From NCBI GenBank assembly GCA_035765855.1, contig DASTWM010000095.1, positions 1 through 38,973 of the forward strand: a DNA stretch of 38,973 nucleotides, read 5' to 3'. The position numbers and the translations under genes are program-made. This document shows, one piece after another, positions 23,886 through 37,245 of this stretch (positions are counted from its first letter, which is position 1; each line of letters begins with the position of its first letter). Source of the stretch: DASTWM01 sp035765855 (lineage in GTDB: Bacteria; Chloroflexota; Chloroflexia; Chloroflexales; Roseiflexaceae). The notes beneath the pieces were generated by a model, which saw only the letters and a list, made by a program, of their open reading frames with translations, searched no databases and was not told the DNA's origin.

Positions 23886-25160
23886 TCACGCCTTACCTTC
23901 GTTTAATTCAGGCTGGATCACTGGCAAAATCACATGCCAATGCAGCGCGCCAAGCCCGGCCACGCCAATCAGCGCCAGCACAACGAACAGTATGTTATAG
24001 CCCAGCAAAGATGCCAGACCCCCGGCCAGCAGTGGCCCGGCAATCGCCGCCGGGGCCAGCGCCGTGTTGGACACGCCGATGTACGTCGGGCGCTCTTGCG
24101 GGCCGCTGAAGGCAAACGCCAGCGTGAACGCGGAAATCTGGTAGCCCGCCTGCGATGCGCCGATTAGCACAAAAATCAGCATGAACCAGGCCGGGGTGGG
24201 AGCAATGACTGCCAGCAGCATCGCCAGCAACCCCAGGGCAGTCGAAAGCTCCAGCACCTGCTTATGCCCCCAGCGGTCGGCCAGCGCGCCGAAGCCAAGG
24301 TTCGCAACCGCCTGCGCGCCGAGCAACACCACCGTGAACACGCCGATTTGCTCGTTCGGCAGCCGGAAGCGCCCGAGCGCGGCGGCGGTGATGAAGCTGT
24401 GGCCGACCAGCGCAATCGCAATCGCCGTGCGGCTGAACAGGTAGCGCCGGAACGCGGTATCGCGGCGCAGCAGCGGAATAATGCCGCGCAAAAACATGTG
24501 CAGCGGCTCGCGCGGCGGGGCGGGCTGCGCAGGCTCGATGGTTAAGCCGAGGAACATGTACGACAGCATCACGCCCACGAAGCAGATCAGCGACAGAATG
24601 CCGACGCTTTGCGGGAATGGCTGCGTCGCCAGAATGGTCGTGGCAACCGCCGCGCCCACTACGCCCAGCAGGCCGCCGAGACCATTTTGCAGCCCGAAGA
24701 AAATGCCCCAGCGCCGCTGAGGAATGACACGGCCAATAAAATCCTGCCATGCGGTCGAGGTGAAACCGGCGCTGAACGCGAAGATCGCGTACATGGAGAA
24801 AAAGGTCAGCAGCAGCGCCCAGACAGGCCATGTCGGCCACCATAGCAACACCAGGCCCAGAATCAGGAATGGAAACCGCTCGCCTGTCGTCGCGATCATG
24901 ATCCACGGCTTGCGGCGCGGCAGGCTGGCTATGACCGGCGCGATAAACAGGCCCGGCAGCAGCCAGCCAACATAGAACAGCATCGGGATAAGCCCCTGAA
25001 GCCAGGGCTGCGGCGACAGGCGCTCGACGAACAACGGCAACACGGTATAGCGCGAGAGCACGCTCATCCCCAGGACGAACATGGTGCCGTCGAGTACGTT
25101 CATCCAAAAATTGCGCCTGGCATGCCGCGCAATGATAATCTCAGCTTGTTGTACACTCAC
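23886..25160 (-). CDS. Major facilitator superfamily transporter
   Basis: 424 aa from GTG 25160 (VSVQQAEIIIARHARRNFWM), with CGGAG six bases upstream; a longer in-frame ATG start would add 39 residues unlike an MFS N-terminus. Around twelve hydrophobic helices are visible, for instance GLIPMLFYVGWLLPGLFIAP, WALLLTFFSMYAIFAFSAGF and NILFVVLALIGVAGLGALHW. An Arg-rich loop after the fourth helix and a long cytosolic loop between the halves (EPAQPAPPREPLHMF) fit the MFS plan. It lies 73 bases before the reductase and downstream of the arabinose genes, so sugar uptake is plausible, but export or another substrate is not excluded. Confidence 0.85.
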   Translation of the reverse strand: MSVQQAEIIIARHARRNFWMNVLDGTMFVLGMSVLSRYTVLPLFVERLSPQPWLQGLIPMLFYVGWLLPGLFIAPVIASLPRRKPWIMIATTGERFPFLILGLVLLWWPTWPVWALLLTFFSMYAIFAFSAGFTSTAWQDFIGRVIPQRRWGIFFGLQNGLGGLLGVVGAAVATTILATQPFPQSVGILSLICFVGVMLSYMFLGLTIEPAQPAPPREPLHMFLRGIIPLLRRDTAFRRYLFSRTAIAIALVGHSFITAAALGRFRLPNEQIGVFTVVLLGAQAVANLGFGALADRWGHKQVLELSTALGLLAMLLAVIAPTPAWFMLIFVLIGASQAGYQISAFTLAFAFSGPQERPTYIGVSNTALAPAAIAGPLLAGGLASLLGYNILFVVLALIGVAGLGALHWHVILPVIQPELNEGKA

Positions 25161-25315
25161 ACACTGCTCCGACGTATGAAATAACGAGAATATCTCAGGA
25201 GCAGCATGGTACCACGTCTTGCGAAAGACAGATTCGGGCGTAACGCGCCACTCGCTTGCGTGGAAACATCTGCGCACGACAGCTGATGAACATTTCCTAC
25301 GTTATCTGGTATTCC

Positions 25316-25345
25316 GTAGCCGACGCCCACGAGGGACGTCGCTAC
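25316..25345. repeat. Imperfect palindromic repeat between galM and the MFS gene
   Basis: GTAGCCGACGCCC (25316-25328) is the near-complement of GGGACGTCGCTAC (25333-25345) around CACG. The pairing has one bulge and one mismatch. The GTAGCGACG-type sequence looks like a dispersed intergenic repeat of the kind I associate with Chloroflexota, from memory. The rest of this 260-base gap shows nothing. Confidence 0.5.
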
Positions 25346-25422
25346 ATGTACGCACCCGCATCATTCCTCATTGTTCACCAAACCATGGGTACATGCTCAC
25401 GCATAACGCTTTTATGTCAATG

Positions 25423-26490
25423 TTAGCTCGCATGTTGCTTGCCTTGCACACCAAACCGAAAGATCGTGGTCTGCTGGTACGTTTCGCCAGGGCGCAACAC
25501 CGTGGACGGGAACTGCGGCTGGTTGGGCGAGTCAGGAAAGTGCTCGGTTTCCAAGCAGAAGCCGGTGCGCCGGGCGTATACTTCGCCGTTCTTACCCGTC
25601 AGGCTGCCGTTCAGCATGTTGCCGGAGTAAAATTGCACGCCCGGCTCGGTGGTGAACACATCCAGCGTGCGCCCGCTCGCCGGATCATAGACATGCGCCG
25701 CATGGCCGAGCGCGCCCGGCTGTTTGTCCAGCACCCAGCAGTGGTCGTAGCCCTGGCCGTTGCGCAACTGCTCATTATCTTCATTAATGCGCGCGCCAAT
25801 TGGCGTCGGCGTGCGGAAGTCCATCGGCGTGCCTTCAACCGAACGAATCTCGCCGGTCGGAATCAGATTGTCGTTGATCGGAATGAAGCGCGAGGCGAAA
25901 AGCTGCATTTCATGCTCAAGAATATCGCCGCCGCCCGCCAGATTAAAGTACGAGTGATTCGTCAGGTTAATCACCGTGTCCTGATCAGTCGTCGCTGTAT
26001 AGTCAATCCGCAACTCGTTCCGGTCGGTCAGCGTGTACACGACCGTGACGGAAAGATTGCCGGGATAGCCTTCCTCGCCATCGGGACTTATAATCGAAAG
26101 TTCAAGGCTTGGTTCGGCGGCGTCGTGCGGCTGCGCGGCCCAGACCTTCTGATGGAAGCCGCCCGGCCCGCCATGAAGCTGATTCTTGCCGTCATTCTGC
26201 GCCAGTTTGTAGGTTTTACCGTCAAGTTCAAACCGCCCATTTGCGATGCGGTTGCCGTAGCGACCAACCAGCGCGCCGAAGAAAGGATTTTTGTCCAAGT
26301 AGGGTGCTAAGGTATCAAAACCCAGCGCCACATCGCCCAGTTGGCCGTTGCGATCCGGCACGCGCAGCGCGATGATGATCCCGCCGAAGGTCATGATGTC
26401 GGCTTCCACGCCATGCGCATTTGTGAGCGTGTAGCGTTCAATCGTCGTGCCGTCGGATGTCGTTCCGAAATTATGTCGTGTAATGGGCAT
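25423..26490 (-). CDS. galM: Aldose 1-epimerase (mutarotase)
   Basis: 355 aa, the usual length. Catalytic base E314 (GFCLETEHFPDSPN), acid H179 (NLTNHSYFNLAG), H106 (NQLHGGPGGFHQKVW), D249 (YDHCWVLD), plus VGRYGNRIANGRF and TTEPGVQFYSGN. It interconverts alpha and beta anomers of aldoses, speeding entry of arabinose, xylose or galactose released by glycosidases into the isomerases. No signal peptide, so cytosolic. AAAGG lies eight bases before ATG. Downstream of araA, from which it is separated by a palindromic repeat. Confidence 0.96.
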   Translation of the reverse strand: MPITRHNFGTTSDGTTIERYTLTNAHGVEADIMTFGGIIIALRVPDRNGQLGDVALGFDTLAPYLDKNPFFGALVGRYGNRIANGRFELDGKTYKLAQNDGKNQLHGGPGGFHQKVWAAQPHDAAEPSLELSIISPDGEEGYPGNLSVTVVYTLTDRNELRIDYTATTDQDTVINLTNHSYFNLAGGGDILEHEMQLFASRFIPINDNLIPTGEIRSVEGTPMDFRTPTPIGARINEDNEQLRNGQGYDHCWVLDKQPGALGHAAHVYDPASGRTLDVFTTEPGVQFYSGNMLNGSLTGKNGEVYARRTGFCLETEHFPDSPNQPQFPSTVLRPGETYQQTTIFRFGVQGKQHAS

Positions 26491-26535
26491 AGCATGTACC
26501 TTTAACTATGTATAGGCAAGATATTGGCATGCCTG

Positions 26536-26598
26536 CCCTCACCCTGGCGCTGCCACGCCACCCCTCTCCCCATCTGGGAGAGGGGCCGGGGGTGAGGG
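26536..26598. repeat. REP-like palindromic element, copy 1
   Basis: The core is a 10-bp stem CCCCTCTCCC (26561-26570) / GGGAGAGGGG (26576-26585) over CATCT, inside outer arms CCCTCACCC (26536-26544) and GGGTGAGGG (26590-26598). Its reverse complement closely matches 28166-28225 on the other side of araA, so the two are inverted copies of one family. Confidence 0.85.
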
Positions 26599-26636
26599 AG
26601 AAAGATTGCCAAGCTCATGCGCTCGGTCTTCGCGTG

Positions 26637-28142
26637 CTACAATCCTTTCGCGAGATGGTAGTACAGGTCGTTCCAGCGCAGTTCTTTCTTGAAATTCGAC
26701 ACCGTAGTGCTCTTGTCGATCAGCAGGAACTCCATGCCGGCCATGTCGGCAAAATCTTCCAGATGCTCGGCGGTGAGATCGTAGCTGAAGCCAGTGTGGT
26801 GCGCTCCACCCGCGTAAATCCATGCCGCCGCGGCCGTCTTCAAATCAGGTTGCGGCACCCACAGCACGCGCGCGACCGGCAGCCTGGGCAGCGGCTCGTC
26901 GGCAGGCACCGCATCGACGGCGTTGACGACCATGCGCAGGCGGTTGCCCATCTCGACAATCGAGGCGCAGACTGCCGGGCCGGTCTTCGAGTCGAACACC
27001 AGCCGCACCGGGTCGGCCTTGCCGCCGATGCCGAGCGGATGCACCTCAAGTTTGGGCTTGCCGTCGGCAATCGTCGGGCAGACTTCGAGCATGTGCGCGC
27101 CGAGCACCTTCATGCCATTCTGGTTGAGGTGATAGGTGTAGTCCTCCATGAAGGACGTACCCTTCGGCAGACCGGTGGCCATGACCTTCATCGCCCGCAC
27201 CAGCGCGGCGGTCTTCCAGTCGCCCTCGCCCGCAAAGCCGTAGCCTTCGGCCATGAGGCGCTGCGGGCCGAGGCCCGGCAGTTGCGTCAGGCCATGCAGA
27301 TCCTCAAAGGTCGTGGTGAAGCCCTTGAAGTTACCGTCCTGCAGGAAGCGGCGGATTCCAATCTCGATCCGCGCGCCATCGCGCAGCGACTGGTGGCGCG
27401 CGCCGCCGGGCCGCAATTCCGGCGCAACGTCGTACTGGTCGCCGTACTCCTCGATGATACTATCAATATCAGCGTCGGAAACCTCGTTCACAACGCGCAC
27501 CAGATCGCCCACGCCGTAGCCGTTGACACTGTAGCCGAGCCGCATCTGCGCGTTGACCTTGTCGCCCTCGGTGACGGCCACCTCGCGCATGTTGTCGCCG
27601 AAGCGGCAGAACCGAGCGCCCTGCGCGTCGGCCCAGGCGCATGCCGCGCGCGTCCACGCGCCCAGGCTGGCCTGTACGTCCTTGTCCTGCCAGTGGCCGA
27701 CGACGACTTTACGCTCCAGCCGCATGCGGCTGCCGATAAAGCCGAACTCGCGGTCGCCGTGCGCCGACTGATTCAGGTTCATGAAATCCATGTCGATGTC
27801 GGCCCACGGGATGTCGCGGTTGAACTGGGTGTGCAGGTGCGCGAAGGGCTTCTGCAGCACGCGCAGCCCGGCGATCCACATCTTGGCGGGCGAGAAGGTG
27901 TGCATCCATGTAACCAGGCCGATGCAGCTCTGCGCCGCGTTGGCCTCCAGCGCAAGCTGATAGATTTCGTCGGGCGTCTTCACCACTGGCTTGAACACGA
28001 CCTTGACCGGAATGCTGGCGGATTCATCGAGCCCCTGCGTGATGGCGCGCGAATGCTCGGCCACTTGCTCCAGCGTTTCGGGGCCGTACAAATGCTGGCT
28101 GCCGGTCACGAACCAGACCTCGTATTGTGAAAGATCGATCAT
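26637..28142 (-). CDS. araA: L-arabinose isomerase
   Basis: 501 aa, the family length. Converts L-arabinose to L-ribulose using Mn2+. The N-terminus (YEVWFVTGSQHLYGPETLEQ) is diagnostic. Metal ligands lie in the expected places: Glu in FAGEGDWKTAAL, Glu in SFMEDYTYHL, His in VLGAHMLEVCP and His in AGGAHHTGFSYDL. Start ATG 28142 is preceded by AGGAG eight bases upstream; a longer in-frame start ten codons earlier has no such site. It lies 114 bases after araD and 146 before galM, each gap carrying an inverted copy of the same palindromic repeat. Confidence 0.97.
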   Translation of the reverse strand: MIDLSQYEVWFVTGSQHLYGPETLEQVAEHSRAITQGLDESASIPVKVVFKPVVKTPDEIYQLALEANAAQSCIGLVTWMHTFSPAKMWIAGLRVLQKPFAHLHTQFNRDIPWADIDMDFMNLNQSAHGDREFGFIGSRMRLERKVVVGHWQDKDVQASLGAWTRAACAWADAQGARFCRFGDNMREVAVTEGDKVNAQMRLGYSVNGYGVGDLVRVVNEVSDADIDSIIEEYGDQYDVAPELRPGGARHQSLRDGARIEIGIRRFLQDGNFKGFTTTFEDLHGLTQLPGLGPQRLMAEGYGFAGEGDWKTAALVRAMKVMATGLPKGTSFMEDYTYHLNQNGMKVLGAHMLEVCPTIADGKPKLEVHPLGIGGKADPVRLVFDSKTGPAVCASIVEMGNRLRMVVNAVDAVPADEPLPRLPVARVLWVPQPDLKTAAAAWIYAGGAHHTGFSYDLTAEHLEDFADMAGMEFLLIDKSTTVSNFKKELRWNDLYYHLAKGL

Positions 28143-28165
28143 TATGCATGCTCCTGAGTGAATGA

Positions 28166-28225
28166 CCCTCACCCCCGGCCCCTCTCCCGATGGGAGAGGG
28201 ATGGCGCGGCAGCGCCGGGGTGAGG
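28166..28225. repeat. REP-like palindromic element, copy 2 (inverted)
   Basis: CCCTCTCCC (28180-28188) pairs with GGGAGAGGG (28192-28200) over GAT; outer arms are CCTCACCCCCGGC near 28167 and GCCGGGGTGAGG ending at 28225. It occupies most of the araD-araA gap and is the reverse complement, with a few changes, of the element at 26536-26598. Confidence 0.85.
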
Positions 28226-28256
28226 AGATCTGTGCTAAACTGAGTTGAACCTATGC

Positions 28257-28898
28257 CTACTGCCCGTACACATTCACGTAGCGGTCATGCAATTTGGCCA
28301 CATCCTCGGGCGCGATCTCGTCGGGCGTGCCGAGTTGCAGCGCATACCAGACCGTGCGCGCGACATCTTCGACCATCACAGCGGCCTTCACGGCAGCCTT
28401 GGCCGACTTGCCGATCGTGAACACGCCATGGTTCTTCAGCAGCACCGCCGGTGAGTCGCCGATGTGCTCGACCACCTGCTGGCCGATCTCCTCGCCGCCG
28501 ATCAGCGCGAAGCCCGCGCATGGGATCGGGCAGCCAAATTCGTCGGCAATCGCGGTGAGGTACACCGGAATGGGCTTGCCTACTGCGGCGAACGCGGTGG
28601 CATACGGCGAGTGGGTGTGGACAACGCCGTTGACATCGGGGCGGTGGCGGTAGATATACAGGTGGCTGGCGGTGTCCGACGACGGCTTGAGCGTGCCTTC
28701 AACCACGTTGCCGTCCAGGTCAAGCACCACATGATCTTCGGGGCGCAGGTCTTCGTACATCACGCCGCTGGGCTTGATCGCCACCAGCCCGCTCTCCGGG
28801 TCGCGCGCGCTGACGTTGCCGCCCGTCCATGTGACCAGGCCATTCTTGGGTAATTCCAGGTGCAGCTTCCAGAGCTGTTCTTTGAGTTGTTCGAGCAT
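28257..28898 (-). CDS. araD: L-ribulose-5-phosphate 4-epimerase
   Basis: 213 aa class II aldolase fold. Zinc ligands H94 and H96 (VVHTHSPYA) and H157 (LLKNHGVF), with D75 in KPSSDT and the phosphate-binding GGNVSAR and KPSGV motifs. The C-terminus HDRYVNVYGQ is the AraD-type ending and argues against fuculose aldolase. It converts L-ribulose-5-P to D-xylulose-5-P, the last dedicated step of arabinose use. GAGGAAG precedes ATG. It follows the kinase by 27 bases, so kinase and epimerase are surely one transcript. Confidence 0.94.
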   Translation of the reverse strand: MLEQLKEQLWKLHLELPKNGLVTWTGGNVSARDPESGLVAIKPSGVMYEDLRPEDHVVLDLDGNVVEGTLKPSSDTASHLYIYRHRPDVNGVVHTHSPYATAFAAVGKPIPVYLTAIADEFGCPIPCAGFALIGGEEIGQQVVEHIGDSPAVLLKNHGVFTIGKSAKAAVKAAVMVEDVARTVWYALQLGTPDEIAPEDVAKLHDRYVNVYGQ

Positions 28899-28925
28899 AT
28901 CACTTCCTCGTTTGCTGATACTCTT

Positions 28926-30527
<1,602 letters not shown>

Positions 30528-30588
30528 GTTCAGCTCCCATGTAGCGAAACCGTTCTTTCAAAACCCTCATGAACGAGATTTCGCTTGC

Positions 30589-30660
30589 CACAGAGATAAC
30601 AGAGGGTACAGAGATGAAACCTGGACTGGTCTAACCTCTGTATCCTCTGTGTCCTCTGTG
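30589..30660. repeat. CACAGAG-type inverted repeat between xylA and the kinase
   Basis: Left arm 30589-30613 (beginning CACAGAGATAACAGAGG) and right arm 30636-30660 (ending CCTCTGTGTCCTCTGTG) are complementary at 21 of 25 positions, with a 22-base loop. Each arm is itself made of repeated ACAGAG/CTCTGT units. It resembles a dispersed intergenic repeat seen in many environmental bacteria (from memory). Confidence 0.75.
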
Positions 30661-30684
30661 ACTAAAGTCGCATCCCAGGCCGTG

Positions 30685-31860
30685 TTAGCGCGCGCCAAGC
30701 AGCAGTTCGATCAGCAACTGATCAAGCTCCTCGTAGCGCCGCCCGCGCCCGGCCAGCGCCGCCGTGTCAAAGCTCTGGTCCTTCAACTGCCGGGCTTTGT
30801 CGGCGCTGTAGCCGCCGGATGCCGCCGGGCCATTGTATGCGCTGTCACCCTGCTGCAATTCCTTGATCACACTCTGAATCTCGGCGTCCTCATGGAAGCG
30901 CTTGACCTTGTCTTTCAAGATCAGGTAGGTGCGCATGCAGCCGCGCGCGAAAGCCCACACGCCATCCTCGTCCTCGGTGCGGTAGGCGTGCGCGTCGTAA
31001 TGCAGCGGGCCGTCGTAGCCGCTTTCTTCCAGCAGCCTCACCAGGAAGAAGGCGCGCTTGATATTCTCGGAGCCGAAGCGGAAGTCCTGATCGTAGCGCC
31101 CCATGACCTGATCGTTCAGGTCGATATGAAACAGCTTGCCCGCTTCGAGCGCCTGCGCTACGCCATGCACGAAATTCAGCCCGGCCATGGTCTCATGGGC
31201 GAATTCGGGATTGACGCCGACCATGTCGGGGTCGTCGAGCGTGGTGATGAAGTGCAGCGCATGGCCGACGGTCGGGAAGTACAGGTCGCCACGCGGTTCG
31301 TTCGGCTTGGGTTCCAGCGCGAACCGCATGCCGTAGCCCTGCTCCTTGACGTAGTCGCACAGATAGTTAATCGCCTCGCGGAACCACTTGATCGCGTCGC
31401 GGCCATCGCGGTACACATCTGTCTCCACGCCTTCGCGCCCGCCCCAGAAGACGTAGGTTTTCGCGCCCAGCTCCGCGCCCAGGTCAATCGAGCGCATGGT
31501 TTTTTGCAACGCGAATGCGCGCACGGCCGCGTCGGACGACGTGAACGCGCCATCTTTGAAGATTGGGTGCGTAAACAGATTCGTGGTCGCCATCGGCACG
31601 ACCATGTCATTGTCGGCCAGCGCCTTCTTGAAGCGCGCGACGATCTGATCGCGCTCTTGCGGCGTGGCGTCGAACGGCACCAGATCGTTGTCATGGAAAT
31701 TAATGCCCCACGCGCCCAATTCACTGAGTTTCTCTACACTGTGTACAGGATCGAGCGGCGGGCGCGTCGGATCGCCAAATGGATCGCGCCCGATGTTGCC
31801 AACCGTCCACAAACCAAAGCTAAAGTGATCACTCTTCTGCGGGGTAAAAGGATCAGCCAT
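30685..31860 (-). CDS. xylA: Xylose isomerase
   Basis: 391 aa, the short (class I, actinobacterial-type) form. Catalytic H56 and D59 (GINFHDNDLVPF), E183 and K185 (FALEPKPNEPRG), E219 and H222 (VNPEFAHETMAGLNF) and the metal-binding DLND in LFHIDLNDQ are all present. It converts D-xylose to D-xylulose and can act on other aldoses. AAAGG lies eight bases before ATG. The 72-base gap to the upstream GH43 contains a small palindrome (GCGCAA-TGC-TTGCGC, 31900-31914). No classical xylB follows; the neighbouring FGGY kinase is the only candidate for xylulose phosphorylation. Confidence 0.97.
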   Translation of the reverse strand: MADPFTPQKSDHFSFGLWTVGNIGRDPFGDPTRPPLDPVHSVEKLSELGAWGINFHDNDLVPFDATPQERDQIVARFKKALADNDMVVPMATTNLFTHPIFKDGAFTSSDAAVRAFALQKTMRSIDLGAELGAKTYVFWGGREGVETDVYRDGRDAIKWFREAINYLCDYVKEQGYGMRFALEPKPNEPRGDLYFPTVGHALHFITTLDDPDMVGVNPEFAHETMAGLNFVHGVAQALEAGKLFHIDLNDQVMGRYDQDFRFGSENIKRAFFLVRLLEESGYDGPLHYDAHAYRTEDEDGVWAFARGCMRTYLILKDKVKRFHEDAEIQSVIKELQQGDSAYNGPAASGGYSADKARQLKDQSFDTAALAGRGRRYEELDQLLIELLLGAR

Positions 31861-31932
31861 CGTGGATGCCTTTCTACTAGTGTATCAGGCCACTGCAAAG
31901 CGCAATGCTTGCGCAGTATAGCACTTCTTTTA

Positions 31933-32976
31933 TTACTCCGATGTGCAGCATGCAGGCCAGCCGTCGTCGGTCCATGTCAGGTCGCTAATCTTGAGTTTGG
32001 GCGCGCCGTTGTCGTTCGCATCGTAATAATGGTATACCATCCGGTACACCCCATCGTCATGGTAAACGGACTGACCGCCCGGCCCAATGTAGCGCCCATG
32101 GCTTTGCAGCACTGGCGTGCCGCCGCCAAGTTCCATGCGCTTGCCATCGCGGTCGATATACGGTCCGGTGATGCTTTTCGCCCGCCCGGCCATGATTTTG
32201 TAGGTGCTGTTCGCGCCACGGCAGCACAAATCAAACGAGACGAACAGGTAGTAATACTCGTTGCGGGCGACAATCGAGGGCGCTTCAATCGGGCCACCGC
32301 CGCGCGACGCCAGCGAGTACAATTTTTTGTCGTCTGCCGCCAGCTTGCCGGTACGCGGGTCGATCTTGCGCATCTTGATACCATCCCAGAACGAGCCGAA
32401 CGACAGCCACGGCGTACCCTCGGCGTCGAATGCCAGGTTCGGGTCGATCGCGTTCCAGTTGTCGGCCTTGACCGATTGAAGCACCATGCCCTGATCAACC
32501 CATTTGTAATCCGGGCTTTTCGGGTCAAGCGTCGTGTTGGTAGCCAGGCCGATCACCGACGTGTTGGTGCCGAAGCGCGAGCCAGCGTAGTACAGGTAAT
32601 ATGTGCCATTGTGAAAGGAAATATCGGGTGCCCACAGGTTGGGCGGCGTGCCGCCGATCGCCTGCCCGATCCATGCCGGAATGACGATGAACACGGATCC
32701 GATCCGTTCCCATGTCGCCATGTCGGTCGAGCGGCGAATCTGAATGTTGCCGCTGTTGTAGCCGCGCTCCTCGCCCGTCGAGAAGACGTAATACGCATCC
32801 CCCTGCTTGATCATGGTCGGGTCATGCACGCGGAAGTCGCCTTTCAATGCCTGCGGCGCTGGCGCAGCGGTCGGCGTGCTGCTTGCGGACGGCAGCCTGT
32901 TGGCGCATGACGCAAGCACGAGCGGCATGAGCAGCAAAGTCATGATGTGTGATAGATAGCTTTTCCCCAAATCCAT
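31933..32976 (-). CDS. GH43 lipoprotein, endo-1,5-alpha-L-arabinanase type
   Basis: 347 aa. Lipobox LVLASC (Cys24) and a short Ser/Thr/Pro/Ala linker put it on the cell surface. Five-bladed propeller catalytic triad: D52 (RVHDPTM), D178 (NAIDPN), E231 (GPIEAPS). WAPDISFHNGTYYLYYAGSR, TNTSVIGLATN, FDLCCRGANSTYKIM and GPGGQSVYHDDG are the arabinanase (subfamily 5-like) landmarks, including the His/Gly region near the calcium site. It would cut alpha-1,5-arabinan to oligosaccharides outside the membrane. AGGAA precedes ATG by about seven bases. It lies 23 bases after the other GH43. Confidence 0.92.
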   Translation of the reverse strand: MDLGKSYLSHIMTLLLMPLVLASCANRLPSASSTPTAAPAPQALKGDFRVHDPTMIKQGDAYYVFSTGEERGYNSGNIQIRRSTDMATWERIGSVFIVIPAWIGQAIGGTPPNLWAPDISFHNGTYYLYYAGSRFGTNTSVIGLATNTTLDPKSPDYKWVDQGMVLQSVKADNWNAIDPNLAFDAEGTPWLSFGSFWDGIKMRKIDPRTGKLAADDKKLYSLASRGGGPIEAPSIVARNEYYYLFVSFDLCCRGANSTYKIMAGRAKSITGPYIDRDGKRMELGGGTPVLQSHGRYIGPGGQSVYHDDGVYRMVYHYYDANDNGAPKLKISDLTWTDDGWPACCTSE

Positions 32977-32999
32977 GACGCTGTTCCTAAAGCATATGT

Positions 33000-34022
33000 T
33001 CAGCGTTCGCCAGCAGGCGCAGGCTGCGGCGTGCCGAGCGGCACCGGCGTGCCAAAGTTGGGCGTGCCATCCTCATTCCAGCTAAACCTCTGCACGCGCG
33101 TGGTGCGCTTCCCAACGCAGCCGTCGTTTGCTGCCGCGTTGGCATGGTAGACAATCCAATTCTCCGTACCGTCGGGCGAGGTGAAGAATCCATTATGCCC
33201 CGGCCCGTACACGCCGTTCGCATCCGAGCGCTCGAACACCGGCGCGCGCTGCTTGACCCATGAACTGGCGCTCAGCACATTGCCGCCGTTGTACTGCAGC
33301 ATGCCGAGCTTGTAATCCGGCCCCCAGCACGCGCTCGCCGAATAGACGATGAAAATATTGCCGTCGTGGTACAGCGCCTCCGGCCCTTCGTTGACATTTG
33401 CCACCGAGCGTTCCCACGGCAGCAGCGGCGCGGAGATCATGACGCGCGGGCTGCTGATCGTCCAGGGATTGCTCATGGGCGCAAGAAACAGGCTTTGCTC
33501 GTCGCCCACCCAGGATGAAAAGAGAAAGTACAGCTTGCCATCAGGCATCTTCAGCACGCTGCCGTCAATTGCCCAGCCGTCGTTCGCGCGGTCGTAAATC
33601 CGCCCTTTGTACGTATACGGACCAAGCGGATCGGTGCCGCTGCTTTCCATGACGTGCGTGCGCTGGTTGTCGAACGTGCCGTTCGTGCCGGCCGTGTAGT
33701 ACATGTACCAGCGTTTGCCGTCGGGGCCATCCAGCAGGTGAAATTCTGGCGCCCAGACGTTACAGCAGCGCGACGGCGTGGCGTCCTGCCAGATCGTCAC
33801 CGGCCTGGCGGTTGCAAGGCCAGCAATGGTCGGCGACTTCCACATGCGAATCGCGGTCCACTGCGTCGTCGTCAGGTAATAATTGCCGTTGTAATACTGC
33901 ATCCACGGATCGGCACCATCGGCTGTGTTGAGTGGATTGGTAAACGTGGCGCGCGGCGTGCCGACCTGACAGGCCGCCAGCAGCACCGCCAGCAGCGCGG
34001 CCCATTGCAGATTGTGCGCCAT
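33000..34022 (-). CDS. GH43 lipoprotein, exo-arabinofuranosidase/arabinanase type
   Basis: 340 aa. ATG 34022 gives a clean lipoprotein signal (WAALLAVLLAACQ, Cys18). An upstream in-frame ATG at 34091 sits at the centre of a perfect palindrome and is rejected, although the ribosome-binding site of the chosen start is weak. Catalytic residues are D38 (GADPWM), D153 (AIDGSV) and E212 (NEGPEAL). CCNVWAPEFHLLDG, WYMYYTAG and NGVYGPGHNGFFTSPDG fit the GH43 subfamily 26-like arabinofuranosidases that release arabinose or short ends from alpha-1,5-arabinan. It acts at the cell surface beside the endo-acting GH43. Confidence 0.88.
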   Translation of the reverse strand: MAHNLQWAALLAVLLAACQVGTPRATFTNPLNTADGADPWMQYYNGNYYLTTTQWTAIRMWKSPTIAGLATARPVTIWQDATPSRCCNVWAPEFHLLDGPDGKRWYMYYTAGTNGTFDNQRTHVMESSGTDPLGPYTYKGRIYDRANDGWAIDGSVLKMPDGKLYFLFSSWVGDEQSLFLAPMSNPWTISSPRVMISAPLLPWERSVANVNEGPEALYHDGNIFIVYSASACWGPDYKLGMLQYNGGNVLSASSWVKQRAPVFERSDANGVYGPGHNGFFTSPDGTENWIVYHANAAANDGCVGKRTTRVQRFSWNEDGTPNFGTPVPLGTPQPAPAGER

Positions 34023-34076
34023 GCGATTCAATGAGCGTGTGCCTTTACCCAATGGATGCTCCACATGAAGCAATCC

Positions 34077-34104
34077 GCAGGGGCGCGGCATGCCGCGCCC
34101 CTGC
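34077..34104. repeat. Perfect 28-base palindrome between GH51 and GH43 genes
   Basis: GCAGGGGCGCGGCA (34077-34090) is followed without a loop by its exact complement TGCCGCGCCCCTGC (34091-34104). It begins nine bases after the stop of the upstream GH51 (minus strand). It could fold as a terminator or mRNA-stabilising hairpin, or be a dispersed GGGGCGCGGCATGCC-type repeat. No T tract follows on the minus strand. Confidence 0.85.
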
Positions 34105-34112
34105 CGGAGCTG

Positions 34113-35603
<1,491 letters not shown>

Positions 35604-35610
35604 GCTTGCC

Positions 35611-37107
<1,497 letters not shown>

Positions 37108-37160
37108 GGCACGCTTTCAAATAGTCCCTGATAAACATTTGCGAAATAATCGGTTCGTTC

Positions 37161-37231
37161 AAACCTGTCAGGTCAGCGCGCTGTGCTGCTGTATTCATCC
37201 GCATCTGGCGCGCTGCTGACCTGACAGGTTT
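37161..37231. repeat. Long inverted repeat between GH51 copies 1 and 2
   Basis: AAACCTGTCAGGTCAGC (37161-37177) and GCTGACCTGACAGGTTT (37215-37231) are perfect 17-base complements around a 37-base loop, and the arms continue with further GC-rich pairing (GCGCG / CGCGC). ACCTGTCAGGT is itself palindromic. It begins 14 bases downstream of the stop of GH51 copy 1 and may act as a partial terminator or mRNA stabiliser. Confidence 0.85.
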
Positions 37232-37245
37232 CAGGAGAATCAGAA

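Noticed and set aside
26508..28130. 540-codon open frame opposite araA
   Set aside because: Shadow of araA in the complementary strand; no motif, no ribosome-binding site, and it begins inside a palindromic repeat region.
34023..34091. N-terminal extension of the GH43 gene to ATG 34091
   Set aside because: That ATG lies at the centre of a 28-base perfect palindrome, and the extension would bury the lipoprotein signal behind 23 residues.
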